DNA of 64,000 nucleotides. Origin: Streptomyces sp. NBC_00162. GTDB taxonomy: Bacteria; Actinomycetota; Actinomycetes; Streptomycetales; Streptomycetaceae. A program made the translations under genes and the position numbers. Positions within the stretch are counted from its first letter, which is position 1, and the number at the start of each line of letters is the position of its first letter. Shown here in pieces: positions 7,873 through 16,067 of the stretch. Under the pieces are notes generated by a model. That model was not told the DNA's origin. It saw only the letters and a program-made list of their open reading frames with translations, and searched no databases. The stretch spans positions 5,394,001 through 5,458,000 of the forward strand of contig NZ_CP102509.1 of NCBI RefSeq assembly GCF_024611995.1, in the 5' to 3' direction.

Positions 7873-9324
7873 ATGAGTGCCCTTGAACCCCGTGTGCCCC
7901 AGATAGCCGCGCCGCTCCCGCCCCCCTCGCAGGGCGGGATCCTCGGGCCCGCGTACCGGACGCTCAGCATCGGGATCATCTCCGTCGTCTTTCTGATCGC
8001 CTTCGAGGCCACCGCCGTGGGGACGGCCATGCCCGTCGCCGCGCGGGAGCTGGAGGGGATCGGGCTCTACGCCTTCGCCTTCTCCGCCTACTTCACGACC
8101 AGCCTGTTCGGCATGGTCCTGTCAGGGCAGTGGGCCGACCGGCAGGGGCCGTTGCGGCCGCTGACCGTGGGGATCGCCTCGTTCGCCACGGGGCTCGTGG
8201 TCTCCGGGACCGCCGGGGTCATGGGGCTGTTCGTACTCGGCCGGGCCGTGCAGGGGTTCGGCGGCGGGCTGGTGATCGTCGCCCTGTACGTGGTGGTCAG
8301 CAGGGCGTACGAGGAGCGGCTGCGGCCCGCGATCATGGCGGCCTTCGCCGCGAGCTGGGTGGTCCCGTCCATCGTCGGCCCGCTGGCCTCCGGGACCGTG
8401 ACCGAGCACCTCGGCTGGCGGTGGGTGTTCCTCGGGATTCCGGTCCTCGTCGTCGTTCCCCTGGTCGTCGCCCTGCCCGAGATACGTAGGAGCGCTTCCG
8501 GGCCGGTGGACGCGGCGCCCGTCGCCTTCGACCGGCGGCGGATCCGGCTGGCGTTCGGCATCTCGGTCGGCGCCGGGCTGCTCCAGTACGCCGCCCAGGA
8601 CCTGCGGTGGTTGTCGCTGCTCCCGGCGGCGGCGGGCGTGGCCCTGCTGGTGCCCGCCGTGCTCGGGCTGCTGCCGCGCGGGACCTACCTGGCGCGGCGC
8701 GGGCTGCCGTCCGTGGTGCTGCTGCGCGGGGTCGCCGCGGGGTCGTTCATCGCGGCGGAGACCTTCGTACCGCTGATGCTGGTCACCCAGCGCGGGCTGA
8801 GCCCGACGCTGGCCGGGTTCTCGCTGGCGCTGGGCGGGCTGACGTGGGCGGGCGGCTCGTGGGTCCAGTCGAAGGGGCGGATGGCTCCGTACCGGGAACG
8901 GCTGATGGTGGGCGGGATGGTGATGGTGGCCCTCGCCATCGCCGCGGCACCGGCCGTGCTGATCGACTCCGTGCCGGTGTGGACCCTGGCGCTGGCCTGG
9001 GCGGTGGGGTGCCTGGGGATGGGGCTGGTGATCGGCTCCACCAGTGTGCTGCTGCTGAAGCTGTCGGCGCCGGAGGAGGCCGGGGCGAACTCCGCCGCGC
9101 TGCAGATTTCCGATGCGCTGGCCAATGTGGTGTTGCTGGCCTGCGGGGGCGCCGCGTTCGCCGCGCTGGGTGGTGGTGCGGTGGGGGCCGCGCACGCCGT
9201 CACCGCGGAGGGGTCCGCTTCGCATCCTGCCGCGTTCGTGGTGGTTTTCCTGCCGATGGCCGCCGTCGCGCTGGTGGGCGCCTGGGTCGCGACCCGGCTG
9301 GAGCCGGTTCCCGAACCCGCGTGA
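7873..9324 (+). CDS. MFS transporter, drug-efflux type
   Basis: An integral membrane protein of 483 residues with about 14 hydrophobic segments, of the major facilitator superfamily (proton-coupled small-molecule export). Motif A-like sequence GQWADRQGPLRPL follows the second helix, and GRAVQGFGGGLVIVALYVVV resembles the fourth helix of DHA2-type exporters. ATG 7873 follows a short CTGGGG. An in-frame ATG at 7807 would add 22 polar residues before the first helix and is less likely. A toxin-antitoxin pair follows. The substrate cannot be told from sequence. Confidence 0.9.
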   Translation: MSALEPRVPQIAAPLPPPSQGGILGPAYRTLSIGIISVVFLIAFEATAVGTAMPVAARELEGIGLYAFAFSAYFTTSLFGMVLSGQWADRQGPLRPLTVGIASFATGLVVSGTAGVMGLFVLGRAVQGFGGGLVIVALYVVVSRAYEERLRPAIMAAFAASWVVPSIVGPLASGTVTEHLGWRWVFLGIPVLVVVPLVVALPEIRRSASGPVDAAPVAFDRRRIRLAFGISVGAGLLQYAAQDLRWLSLLPAAAGVALLVPAVLGLLPRGTYLARRGLPSVVLLRGVAAGSFIAAETFVPLMLVTQRGLSPTLAGFSLALGGLTWAGGSWVQSKGRMAPYRERLMVGGMVMVALAIAAAPAVLIDSVPVWTLALAWAVGCLGMGLVIGSTSVLLLKLSAPEEAGANSAALQISDALANVVLLACGGAAFAALGGGAVGAAHAVTAEGSASHPAAFVVVFLPMAAVALVGAWVATRLEPVPEPA

Positions 9325-9350
9325 CACCGGGTGGTACCGCGCGGTACCGT
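9321..9350 (+). promoter_or_regulatory. Promoter with 16-bp palindromic operator of the Doc-type toxin-antitoxin operon
   Basis: GTGACA (9321-9326) and TACCGT (9345-9350) are spaced 18 bp. The perfect palindrome GGTACCGCGCGGTACC (9333-9348) overlaps the -10 element. The -10 ends 6 bp before the antitoxin ATG at 9357, so the message would be leaderless. A palindrome here is what antitoxin-mediated autorepression needs. Confidence 0.6.
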
Positions 9351-9356
9351 CGTTCC

Positions 9357-9554
9357 ATGGCTGGTCTCAACGTCAGGTTCACCGAAGAAGAGCTGGACGC
9401 CCTGCGCGAGCGCGCCGAGGCGGAGGGCCGCAGCATGCAGTCCTTCGCGCACGAGGCGGTGATCAGGGCCATAAACGAACACTCCCGGCTGTTCAACGAA
9501 GCGGCCGAGCACGTCCTGAAGGTCAGCGGTGAGCTGAACCGGAGGCTTGCGTGA
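9357..9554 (+). CDS. Antitoxin of a Doc-type toxin-antitoxin pair
   Basis: A 65-residue protein beginning MAGLNVRFTEEELDALRERA, which resembles a ribbon-helix-helix DNA-binding antitoxin: a short beta strand (LNVRFT) and two helices, then a C-terminal tail that would wrap the toxin. Its stop overlaps the toxin start (GTGA). It should neutralise Doc and repress its own promoter through the palindrome just upstream. No ribosome-binding site is visible, in line with a leaderless start. Confidence 0.85.
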   Translation: MAGLNVRFTEEELDALRERAEAEGRSMQSFAHEAVIRAINEHSRLFNEAAEHVLKVSGELNRRLA

Positions 9555-9922
9555 CCCACTACCTGACCCTGCCCGAGGTGCTGAACCTCGCGGAGCGGCT
9601 CGGGACCAGCGAGGTGCGTGACTACGGGCTGCTCGACTCGGCGCTGGCGCGCCCCCAGTCGAGCGTGTTCGGTCAGGACGCCTACCCGGACATCTGGGAA
9701 AAGGCTGCAGCCCTGATGGAATCGCTCGCCCGCAACCACGGGCTGGTGGACGGCAACAAGCGGATCGCCTGGTACGCGACCTGGGTCTTCCTGCACATGA
9801 ACGGCCACCCCCTGGACGCCGACTTCGACGTCGACGAGGCCGAGCGCTTCGTGCTGGACGTATGTCAGGGCTCGCTGGACGTACCCAAGATCGCAGCGCA
9901 GCTGCCGAAGTTCGCCCGGTGA
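9551..9922 (+). CDS. doc: Doc-family (Fic fold) toxin
   Basis: A 123-residue protein with the Fic/Doc signature HGLVDGNKR at residues 63-71 (H63, D67, N69, K70, R71). Doc phosphorylates elongation factor Tu on a conserved Thr and so halts translation. The usual Phe after H-x is Leu here, a mild change. Length (about 125) and the helical pattern fit Doc rather than the longer Fic AMP-transferases. GTG 9551 overlaps the antitoxin stop, so the toxin is made only when the antitoxin is translated. Confidence 0.92.
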   Translation: MTHYLTLPEVLNLAERLGTSEVRDYGLLDSALARPQSSVFGQDAYPDIWEKAAALMESLARNHGLVDGNKRIAWYATWVFLHMNGHPLDADFDVDEAERFVLDVCQGSLDVPKIAAQLPKFAR

Positions 9923-9959
9923 CCCGCGGAATGTGACGCTCGCCGCACCGCGCGAGGTC

Positions 9960-9992
9960 ACGGGCCTGTCCCTCCGCGAGGGGCGGGCCCGT
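9960..9992 (+). terminator. Hairpin terminator after doc
   Basis: A 15-bp stem (9960-9974 with 9978-9992, two G-U pairs in RNA) with a 3-nt CGC loop, 37 bp after the doc stop. No T-tract follows, as is usual in Streptomyces. Confidence 0.65.
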
Positions 9993-10051
9993 CCCGGTAA
10001 GGTGGCCCGGTTGTCCTACGTACGACTGCCGAGAGCGACGAACCGGAGACC

Positions 10052-11836
10052 GTGACTACTACCGCCTCCCACCACCTCTCACCCGCCTTCCCCGGCCGTG
10101 CCCCTTGGGGTACCGCCAGTGCGCTGCGTGCCTGGCAGCAGGGGGCGCTGGACCGCTACATCCAGACCCAGCCGCGGGACTTCCTCGCGGTCGCCACGCC
10201 CGGCGCCGGCAAGACCACCTTCGCGCTGACCCTCGCCTCCTGGCTGCTGCACCACCACGTCGTCCAGCAGGTGACGGTGGTCGCGCCGACCGAGCACCTG
10301 AAGAAGCAGTGGGCGGAGGCGGCGGCGCGGATAGGCATCCGGCTGGATCCCGAGTACTCCGCCGGGCCGCTCAGCAAGGACTACCACGGCGTCGCCGTCA
10401 CCTACGCGGGTGTCGGCGTACGGCCCATGCTGCACCGCAACCGCTGCGAGCAGCGCAAGACCCTGGTGATCCTCGACGAGATCCACCACGCCGGCGACTC
10501 GAAGTCCTGGGGCGAGGCCTGCCAGGAGGCCTTCGACCCGGCGACCCGGCGCCTGGCCCTGACCGGTACGCCCTTCCGGTCCGACACCAATCCCATCCCC
10601 TTCGTGACGTACGAGGAGGGGAACGACGGGATCCGGCGGTCGTCCGCCGATTACACCTACGGATACGGGAACGCCCTGGGGGACGGTGTCGTCCGGCCCG
10701 TCATCTTCCTTTCCTACAGCGGCAACATGCGCTGGCGGACGAAGGCGGGCGACGAGATCGCCGCGCGGCTCGGCGAGCCCATGACCAAGGACGCCATCTC
10801 GCAGGCCTGGCGCACGGCGCTGGACCCGCGCGGCGACTGGATGCCGAACGTGCTGCGCGCCGCCGACCAGCGGCTGACGGAGGTCAGGAAGGGCATCCCG
10901 GACGCGGGTGGCCTGGTCATCGCCGCCGACCAGGACTCCGCGCGCGCGTACGCCAAGCTGCTGAGGGAGATCACGGGCAGCAAGGCGACCGTAGTGCTGT
11001 CCGACGACACCGGCGCGTCGAAGCGGATCGACGAGTTCAGCGCGGACGGCAGCCGCTGGATGGTCGCGGTCCGGATGGTGTCCGAGGGCGTCGACGTGCC
11101 CCGGCTCGCGGTCGGGGTGTACGCCACGACCATTTCGACCCCGCTGTTCTTCGCCCAGGCCGTCGGGCGCTTCGTGCGATCGCGCAGACGTGGCGAGACC
11201 GCGTCCGTGTTCCTTCCGACCATTCCCTACCTCCTCGGCTTCGCGAACGAGATGGAGGTCGAGCGCGACCACGTGCTCGACAAGCCGAAGAAGCAGGGCG
11301 AGGAGGACCCGTACGCCGAGTCCGAGAAGGAGATGGACGAGGCGAACCGGCAGGAGGACGAGGACACCGGCGAGGACGAGCAGATGTCCTTCGAGGCGCT
11401 CGAGTCCGACGCCGTCTTCGACCGGGTGCTGTACGACGGCGCCGAGTTCGGCATGCAGGCGCACCCGGGCAGCGAGGAGGAGCAGGACTACCTCGGCATC
11501 CCCGGGCTGCTCGAGCCGGACCAGGTGCAGATGCTGCTGCAGAAGCGCCAGTCGCGGCAGATCGCGCACAGCCGGCGCAAGCCGGACGCGGAGGCCGACC
11601 TGCTGGAGCTGCCGGCCGACCGGCGGCCCGTGGTCTCGCACAAGGAACTGCTGGAGCTGCGCAAGTCGCTGAACACGATGGTGGGCGCGTACGTCCACCA
11701 GAGCGGCAAGCCGCACGGGGTGATCCACACGGAGCTGCGCCGGGTGTGCGGCGGGCCGCCGAGCGCCGAGGCGACGGCGGGGCAGCTGCGCGAGCGGATC
11801 AAGAAGGTTCAGGAGTGGGCCACCCGGATGCGGTGA
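10052..11836 (+). CDS. DEAD/DEAH-box SF2 helicase
   Basis: A 594-residue superfamily 2 helicase. Motif I is ATPGAGKTT (residues 48-56), motif II is DEIH (142-145), motif III is TGTP (171-174), and motif VI-like QAVGRFVRSRRRGE closes the second RecA domain. An acidic linker (about residues 410-450, rich in Glu and Asp) follows, then a basic helical tail. It resembles type III restriction-subunit/XPB-like helicases that act on DNA, but stands alone with no methylase or nuclease next to it. GTG 10052 has GGAG 4 bp upstream. A monocistronic housekeeping DNA-repair role is plausible. Confidence 0.9.
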   Translation: MTTTASHHLSPAFPGRAPWGTASALRAWQQGALDRYIQTQPRDFLAVATPGAGKTTFALTLASWLLHHHVVQQVTVVAPTEHLKKQWAEAAARIGIRLDPEYSAGPLSKDYHGVAVTYAGVGVRPMLHRNRCEQRKTLVILDEIHHAGDSKSWGEACQEAFDPATRRLALTGTPFRSDTNPIPFVTYEEGNDGIRRSSADYTYGYGNALGDGVVRPVIFLSYSGNMRWRTKAGDEIAARLGEPMTKDAISQAWRTALDPRGDWMPNVLRAADQRLTEVRKGIPDAGGLVIAADQDSARAYAKLLREITGSKATVVLSDDTGASKRIDEFSADGSRWMVAVRMVSEGVDVPRLAVGVYATTISTPLFFAQAVGRFVRSRRRGETASVFLPTIPYLLGFANEMEVERDHVLDKPKKQGEEDPYAESEKEMDEANRQEDEDTGEDEQMSFEALESDAVFDRVLYDGAEFGMQAHPGSEEEQDYLGIPGLLEPDQVQMLLQKRQSRQIAHSRRKPDAEADLLELPADRRPVVSHKELLELRKSLNTMVGAYVHQSGKPHGVIHTELRRVCGGPPSAEATAGQLRERIKKVQEWATRMR

Positions 11837-11868
11837 TCGCGGTGAGTCCTGTCCGCAGCGTGTGAATC

Positions 11869-11898
11869 GGGGTCCGTGCGCAGGTGCGCGCGGGCCCC
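11869..11898 (+). terminator. Hairpin terminator after the helicase gene
   Basis: A 13-bp stem (11869-11881 with 11886-11898, two G-U pairs) with loop AGGT, 32 bp past the helicase stop. Confidence 0.65.
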
Positions 11899-12265
11899 GT
11901 TCGCGTGCCCGGCCGCTTGGGCTTCACGTGTACCGCTTCCCCCCGGAGCCGGTCGGCGTCGCTTTGAACAGGATCAGAGTAATGGCGGGGTAAAGAGCTC
12001 TTGGAGGGAACGAGGTCACGAATTGACACCGAGGTCGATCAAGAACCGGCACAAAGCGGTAGCACGCGCCCGGATTCTGGACGAGCCCTTCCGCTGAGCG
12101 GACCTGCTCGCTACTGTCCCCGCATCGAACGCACCGTGGCAGCGCCGCCGCGGGAGCGCAGCCGGTGCCATGGCCGCTACCGGCGGCCTCTCCGTGCGCC
12201 GCCGCGGGACCGGCGGCGTTCCACCCCGAGAGTCACCGCCGCCCACCGAAAGAGGGAGAGGCGTC
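11899..12265. other. Intergenic region ahead of the IclR gene
   Basis: About 370 bp without a convincing gene. A TTGACA hexamer at 12023-12028 has no good -10 partner, and short frames here lack ribosome sites. It probably holds the IclR promoter and an operator, but I cannot locate them. Confidence 0.5.
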
Positions 12266-12907
12266 GTGACCGCGGAAACCTCCCAGACTCTCGACAGAGG
12301 ACTCAGAGTCCTCAAACTGCTCGCCGACACCGACCACGGTCTGACCGTCACCGAGCTTTCCAACCGCCTCGGTGTGAACCGCACCGTGGTCTACCGGCTC
12401 CTCGCCACCCTGGAGCAGCACGCCCTGGTCCGCCGTGACCTCGGCGGCCGGGCCCGGGTCGGGCTCGGGGTGCTGCGGCTGGGCCGACAGGTGCATCCGC
12501 TCGTACGCGAGGCGGCCCTGCCCGCGCTGCGGTCCCTCGCCGAGGACATAGGTGCCACCGCGCACCTGACCCTCGTCGACGGCACCGAGGCGCTGGCCGT
12601 CGCCGTCGTGGAGCCGACCTGGACGGACTACCACGTGGCCTACCGGGCCGGCTTCCGCCACCCGCTGGACCGCGGGGCCGCCGGGCGGGCCATTCTGGCC
12701 GCCCGTCAGGGGGCCCTGATCGAACCCGGGTACACGCTCACCCACGGGGAGCTGGAGGCGGGCGCCAGTGGCGCTGCAGCGCCGCTCGTCGGGATCACCG
12801 GGCTGGAGGGCAGCGTCGGTGTGGTGATGCTGGCCGATGCGGTGCCGGAGCGGGTGGGGCCGCGGGTCGTCGACGCGGCGCGCGAGGTCGCGGACGCCCT
12901 TCGCTGA
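12266..12907 (+). CDS. IclR-family transcriptional regulator
   Basis: A 213-residue regulator. Residues ~5-65 form a winged helix-turn-helix (VTELSNRLGVNRTVVYRLLATLEQH), and the rest is an IclR effector-binding domain with the typical VDGTEALAVAVVEP and HPLDRGAAGRAIL segments. It is slightly shorter than the usual ~250 residues. GTG 12266 has AGGGAGAGG just upstream. It is monocistronic and no obvious metabolic target lies adjacent, so its regulon is unknown. Confidence 0.92.
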   Translation: MTAETSQTLDRGLRVLKLLADTDHGLTVTELSNRLGVNRTVVYRLLATLEQHALVRRDLGGRARVGLGVLRLGRQVHPLVREAALPALRSLAEDIGATAHLTLVDGTEALAVAVVEPTWTDYHVAYRAGFRHPLDRGAAGRAILAARQGALIEPGYTLTHGELEAGASGAAAPLVGITGLEGSVGVVMLADAVPERVGPRVVDAAREVADALR

Positions 12908-12959
12908 CCGCCCTTCGCCGACCGCGCGGCGGGGTTCGGGGCCGGGAGCGGCGCCGTTG

Positions 12960-13022
12960 CCGGGGCTCCGCCCCGGACCCCCGCGCCCCAAACTCCCCCA
13001 GCTACCGCTGGGAGGGGCCCCC
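12960..13022. repeat. Two dispersed Streptomyces-type hairpin repeats
   Basis: CCGGGGC-TCC-GCCCCGG (12960-12976) is followed by a CTCCCCCAGC-TACC-GCTGGGAGG repeat (about 12992-13022). The second occurs again, inverted, at 27405-27437. They lie just after the IclR gene and may also work as its terminator. Confidence 0.6.
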
Positions 13023-13094
13023 AGGCGGGGCTGCATTTGCCCGGCAAGGCTGGTTGGTGCGGCCAGGCCGGATAGTGCCGTCGGGGCGGGCAGA

Positions 13095-13106
13095 TAGATT
13101 GGCCGG
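13095..13106 (+). promoter_or_regulatory. Candidate -10 element of a leaderless start
   Basis: TAGATT (13095-13100) lies 6 bp before the GTG at 13107, which would make that GTG the transcript 5' end. No clear -35 is seen. Confidence 0.35.
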
Positions 13107-13904
13107 GTGCCCTCTCGTCTCATGCGTCTGCCGCGTCCCACCGCCCTGGCCGTCTGTGCCGTGCCCGTGGTCGGGCTGTTCGCCGTCGCCGTCTTCGCGC
13201 CGCTGCCCTTCGTGGTCGCCCAGCCGGGGCTCACGGCCGACGTGCTGGGCGAGCGGGACGGCAAGCCCGTCATCACGGTCGCCGGCGCCCCGACCCGGCC
13301 GACCGCGGGCCAGCTCCGCATGACCACCATCCAGGCCACCGGTCCCTCCACGACGGTGAACCTGCCCGATCTCCTCGACAACTGGTTCGACAGCTCCCGG
13401 GCCGTCATGCCCAAGGAGGCCGTCTACTCCTCGGGCGGAACCGACAAGGAGATCGAGCAGCACAATCTGGAAGAAATGGTCAAATCCCAGTCGGCCGCCG
13501 CGGACGCCGCCCTCGGCTATCTCCACAAGGACCCCAAGGACGTGAAGGTCGAGCTGAACCTCGCCGACGTCGGCGGTCCCAGCGCGGGGCTCCTCTTCTC
13601 CCTCGGCATCGTCGACAAGCTCGACGGCGACGGCAGCGGTGGCGACCTCACCGGCGGACGCACCATCGCCGGTACGGGCACCATCGCCGCGAACGGTGAG
13701 GTCGGCGCGGTCGGCGGGGTGGCCCTGAAGACCCAGGCCGCGCGGCGCGACGGGGCGACGGTGTTCCTCGTACCGAAGGCCGAGTGCTCGGACGCGCAGT
13801 CCGAACTCCCCGAGGGGCTCCGGCTGGTCCCCGTCACCTCTCTGACGGATGCCGTGAACGCTCTGCGGGCACTGAACCGGGGAGAGGACGCTCCGTCCTG
13901 CTGA
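13107..13904 (+). CDS. Membrane-anchored Lon-like S16 serine protease (YlbL-like)
   Basis: A 265-residue protein with one N-terminal membrane helix (about residues 12-36) and an extracytoplasmic S16 protease domain. The Ser-Lys dyad is S159 in GGPSAG and K208 in GGVALKTQAARR, the same spacing as in Lon. It lacks the Lon ATPase. The middle (40-140) occupies the place of the PDZ region of YlbL relatives. Its 3' end overlaps the convergent MFS gene by 71 bp. A role in processing envelope proteins is inferred from the family. Confidence 0.88.
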   Translation: MPSRLMRLPRPTALAVCAVPVVGLFAVAVFAPLPFVVAQPGLTADVLGERDGKPVITVAGAPTRPTAGQLRMTTIQATGPSTTVNLPDLLDNWFDSSRAVMPKEAVYSSGGTDKEIEQHNLEEMVKSQSAAADAALGYLHKDPKDVKVELNLADVGGPSAGLLFSLGIVDKLDGDGSGGDLTGGRTIAGTGTIAANGEVGAVGGVALKTQAARRDGATVFLVPKAECSDAQSELPEGLRLVPVTSLTDAVNALRALNRGEDAPSC

Positions 13905-15132
13905 TGGCGGCGGCCGTGCCGTTCAGCCCGCGCCACGCCGGGAAGACCAGCGGGGCCAGCGTCGTCAGCAGGTAGGTGCCGCCGAACAGCAGCAGTGCCC
14001 GCGTCACCCCGAACCCGTCGACCAGCAGGCCGGCGGCCAGCCCGCCCATCGGCATGGCCAGCTCGCAGCCCGCCGTGCTCACCCCCGAGACCCGGCTGCG
14101 CAGCTCCTCCGGCACGTTCTCGTACACGACGGTGGTCAGAATCGGGTTGAGCACGCCGGCGCCGAGCCCGGACAGGGCCATGGTCACCGCGAGCGGCAGC
14201 GGGGTGTCCGTGAAGGCGGCCGTCACGTAGCGGGGCGCCCCGCACAGCAGGAACGCGGCCGCGAACACCGCCCTGCGGGGGAACCGCTCGCCCCAGACCC
14301 CGTAGAGCAGGGCGCCCAGCAGCGCGAAGCCGCCGAAGAGGGAGATCATCAGGCCGAGGGTGGTGGCGCCGCCGAAGGCCGCGTCGCCGTGTACGGGCAG
14401 CAGGACGGAGGACCAGCCCTGGTCCAGGCCGTTGGTCATCATCACCATCACGGTGATGCCCATCAGCAGCCGGGAGCGGGTCAGGAAGGCCCAGCCCTCG
14501 GCCAGTTCGGCCCAGTACCCGGCGAACGACACCTTCCCGGCGGCCCGTTGCGGCTCAGCGGCCGGCACCCCGCGCAGGAACGCGGCGACCAGCAGGGCGG
14601 ACGCCGTGAAGGTGACCGCGTCCAGCAGCAGTACGGTCTCGGCCCCGAAGGCCGCGATCAGTACGCCGGCCAGCGCGGCCCCGATCATCCGGGCCCCGCG
14701 CGAGACGGCGTCGTAGAGGCTGGCGGCCCGGGCCACCGTGGTGCCCGCGTGCTCGGCGAGGCTCGGCAGGAGCACGTACCGGGCGGTCAGGCCCGGGGTG
14801 TGCACGAGCCCGCCGACGGCCATCAGCGCGCACAGCATCCAGAACTCGAGCAGGCCCGCGTAGTGCAGCAGCGGGATCGCGCCGACCGAGACCGCGCAGA
14901 TCAGGTCAGAGGCCGCGGAGACCCGCCGACGGCCGATCCGGTCGATGACCGGGCCGCCGACGAGCGCGGCGACGACGACGGGCAGGGTGGCGCAGAAGGC
15001 GACGATCCCGGCCCGCCCGGCGCTGCCCGTGGTCTGGAGCACGAACCACGGCACGCCGATCAGGGTGAGCGAACTCCCGGCTATGGAAATGGTGTTGGCG
15101 GCCAGGACCGCCGTGAACGGGCCTCTGCTCAT
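13834..15132 (-). CDS. MFS transporter
   Basis: A 432-residue membrane protein with about 12 hydrophobic helices and the loop-2/3 motif GGPVIDRIGRRRVSA. It belongs to the MFS exporters often annotated as MFS_3 or enterobactin-exporter-like. It is the last gene of an ArsR - small protein - MFS operon; its ATG overlaps the stop of the upstream small gene (ATGA). The C-terminal ~23 residues are encoded over the 3' end of the convergent S16 protease gene. Expression is probably controlled by the ArsR product at the operon head. Confidence 0.9.
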   Translation of the reverse strand: MSRGPFTAVLAANTISIAGSSLTLIGVPWFVLQTTGSAGRAGIVAFCATLPVVVAALVGGPVIDRIGRRRVSAASDLICAVSVGAIPLLHYAGLLEFWMLCALMAVGGLVHTPGLTARYVLLPSLAEHAGTTVARAASLYDAVSRGARMIGAALAGVLIAAFGAETVLLLDAVTFTASALLVAAFLRGVPAAEPQRAAGKVSFAGYWAELAEGWAFLTRSRLLMGITVMVMMTNGLDQGWSSVLLPVHGDAAFGGATTLGLMISLFGGFALLGALLYGVWGERFPRRAVFAAAFLLCGAPRYVTAAFTDTPLPLAVTMALSGLGAGVLNPILTTVVYENVPEELRSRVSGVSTAGCELAMPMGGLAAGLLVDGFGVTRALLLFGGTYLLTTLAPLVFPAWRGLNGTAAAISRTERPLPGSVPAERSRHPSER

Positions 15133-15332
15133 GCCGCGTGCTGCTGGCGGAGGCGGGCGTGGATGTGGGCCGGCTGCATCAGGCGCATCCCGGCGGCGAC
15201 CAGCGCCTCGCCGAGGCGGTCGCGCAGGGCGGGGGTGGTGTCGGCCGAAGAGGCGAGGTGCCAGGCGGCGGCCTCGGCGGCCAGTTCGGCGGTGCGGGCT
15301 GCGTGGATCCGGGCATGGGTGAAGGCGTGCAT
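15129..15332 (-). CDS. Small 67-residue protein coupled to the MFS gene
   Basis: Starts at ATG 15332, has AAGGAG about 9 bp upstream, and ends overlapping the MFS start. Composition is Ala-, His- and Arg-rich (HARIHAARTAELAAEAAAWH) with two predicted helices and no membrane segment. I do not recognise a family. Its position between the ArsR regulator and the pump suggests an accessory role in the same response. Confidence 0.7.
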   Translation of the reverse strand: MHAFTHARIHAARTAELAAEAAAWHLASSADTTPALRDRLGEALVAAGMRLMQPAHIHARLRQQHAA

Positions 15333-15345
15333 GGCAGGACTCCTT

Positions 15346-15385
15346 CTGCGAAAGGCTGCGAAAGGACGCGAGAGGCTGCGAGAGG
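15346..15385. repeat. Four tandem 10-bp units between the ArsR and small-protein genes
   Basis: CTGCGAAAGG is repeated twice, followed by ACGCGAGAGG and CTGCGAGAGG. It lies in the 56-bp gap inside the operon. Purpose unknown. Confidence 0.7.
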
Positions 15386-15388
15386 GTG

Positions 15389-15973
15389 CTATTCCGCGGT
15401 GCGGCGCGGGATGACGTGCGTGTGGAAACGGACCGTTTCCATGTCGTCCGAGGGCGGCAGCTCGCGGTAACTGTTGATCAGGTCGTGGATCTTGTGGATC
15501 AGCTCGTGGCTCTGCCCGGCGGTGAGTTTCAGCGTGAAGTCGCTGAGGTCCGAGGCGCCGCGCCATTCGGTGGGCCACTCGTGCGCCGTGCCGAGCCAGG
15601 TGTCCAGCTCCTGAGTGTGGATCCGCGCGATCTCGGTCAGGAAGACGTCCGCCGCGCCGCGCGTCGCCGCGTCGCCGTCGAAGATCAGCCCCTCGTCGAA
15701 GGCGGTGCCGTCGTGAGAGGCCTTCCACCAGCGCTCACGGCCCTTGCCGTGCTCGGGCGCGTCCTCGACGAAGCCGTGCGCGGCGAGCTGGCGCAGGTGG
15801 TAGCTGGTGGCGCCGCTGGACTCGCCGAGCCTCTCGGCCAGTTGGGAGGCCGTGGCCGGGCCGTCCTGGCGCAGGGCGGCCAGCAGGCGCATGCGCAGGG
15901 GATGAGCCAGGCCACGCAGGGCGTGGGCGTCGAGGGTGCGGACGTTCGGCTGGGCGTCGGGCTTCTCGGGCAT
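15389..15973 (-). CDS. ArsR-family winged-helix regulator
   Basis: A 194-residue regulator. Residues ~15-85 hold the ArsR/HTH_20 winged helix (HPLRMRLLAALRQDGPATASQLAERLGESSGATSYHLRQL). The C-terminal half is a helical domain common to actinobacterial ArsR-like proteins that control MFS pumps; no metal-binding Cys pair is seen. The ATG at 15973 lies 6 bp after a -10 element, so the mRNA is probably leaderless. It should repress the operon through the triple TGCAA site upstream. Confidence 0.9.
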   Translation of the reverse strand: MPEKPDAQPNVRTLDAHALRGLAHPLRMRLLAALRQDGPATASQLAERLGESSGATSYHLRQLAAHGFVEDAPEHGKGRERWWKASHDGTAFDEGLIFDGDAATRGAADVFLTEIARIHTQELDTWLGTAHEWPTEWRGASDLSDFTLKLTAGQSHELIHKIHDLINSYRELPPSDDMETVRFHTHVIPRRTAE

Positions 15974-15979
15974 GCCTCA

Positions 15980-16023
15980 ACTGTAGAGTTGCAAAGACTT
16001 CTCTGCAAGGATTTCTTTGCAAC
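15980..16023 (-). promoter_or_regulatory. Promoter and triple half-site operator of the ArsR-MFS operon
   Basis: On the minus strand TTGCAG (16003-16008) and TACAGT (15980-15985) are 17 bp apart, and the -10 ends 6 bp before the ATG. TGCAA occurs at 15990, 16004 and 16018, exactly 14 bp apart, and GTTGCAAAG...CTTTGCAAC (15988-16023) is a perfect 9-bp inverted repeat. One site covers the spacer and one the -35, as expected for a repressor. Confidence 0.65.
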
Positions 16024-16067
16024 AGATTCTTTGGAACTCGTTCACCCCTCCCTGGCGCCCCATCGCC

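Noticed and set aside
11876..12097. 73-codon plus-strand frame after the helicase
   Set aside because: It begins inside a terminator hairpin, has no ribosome site, and lacks the G/C third-position bias of real genes here.
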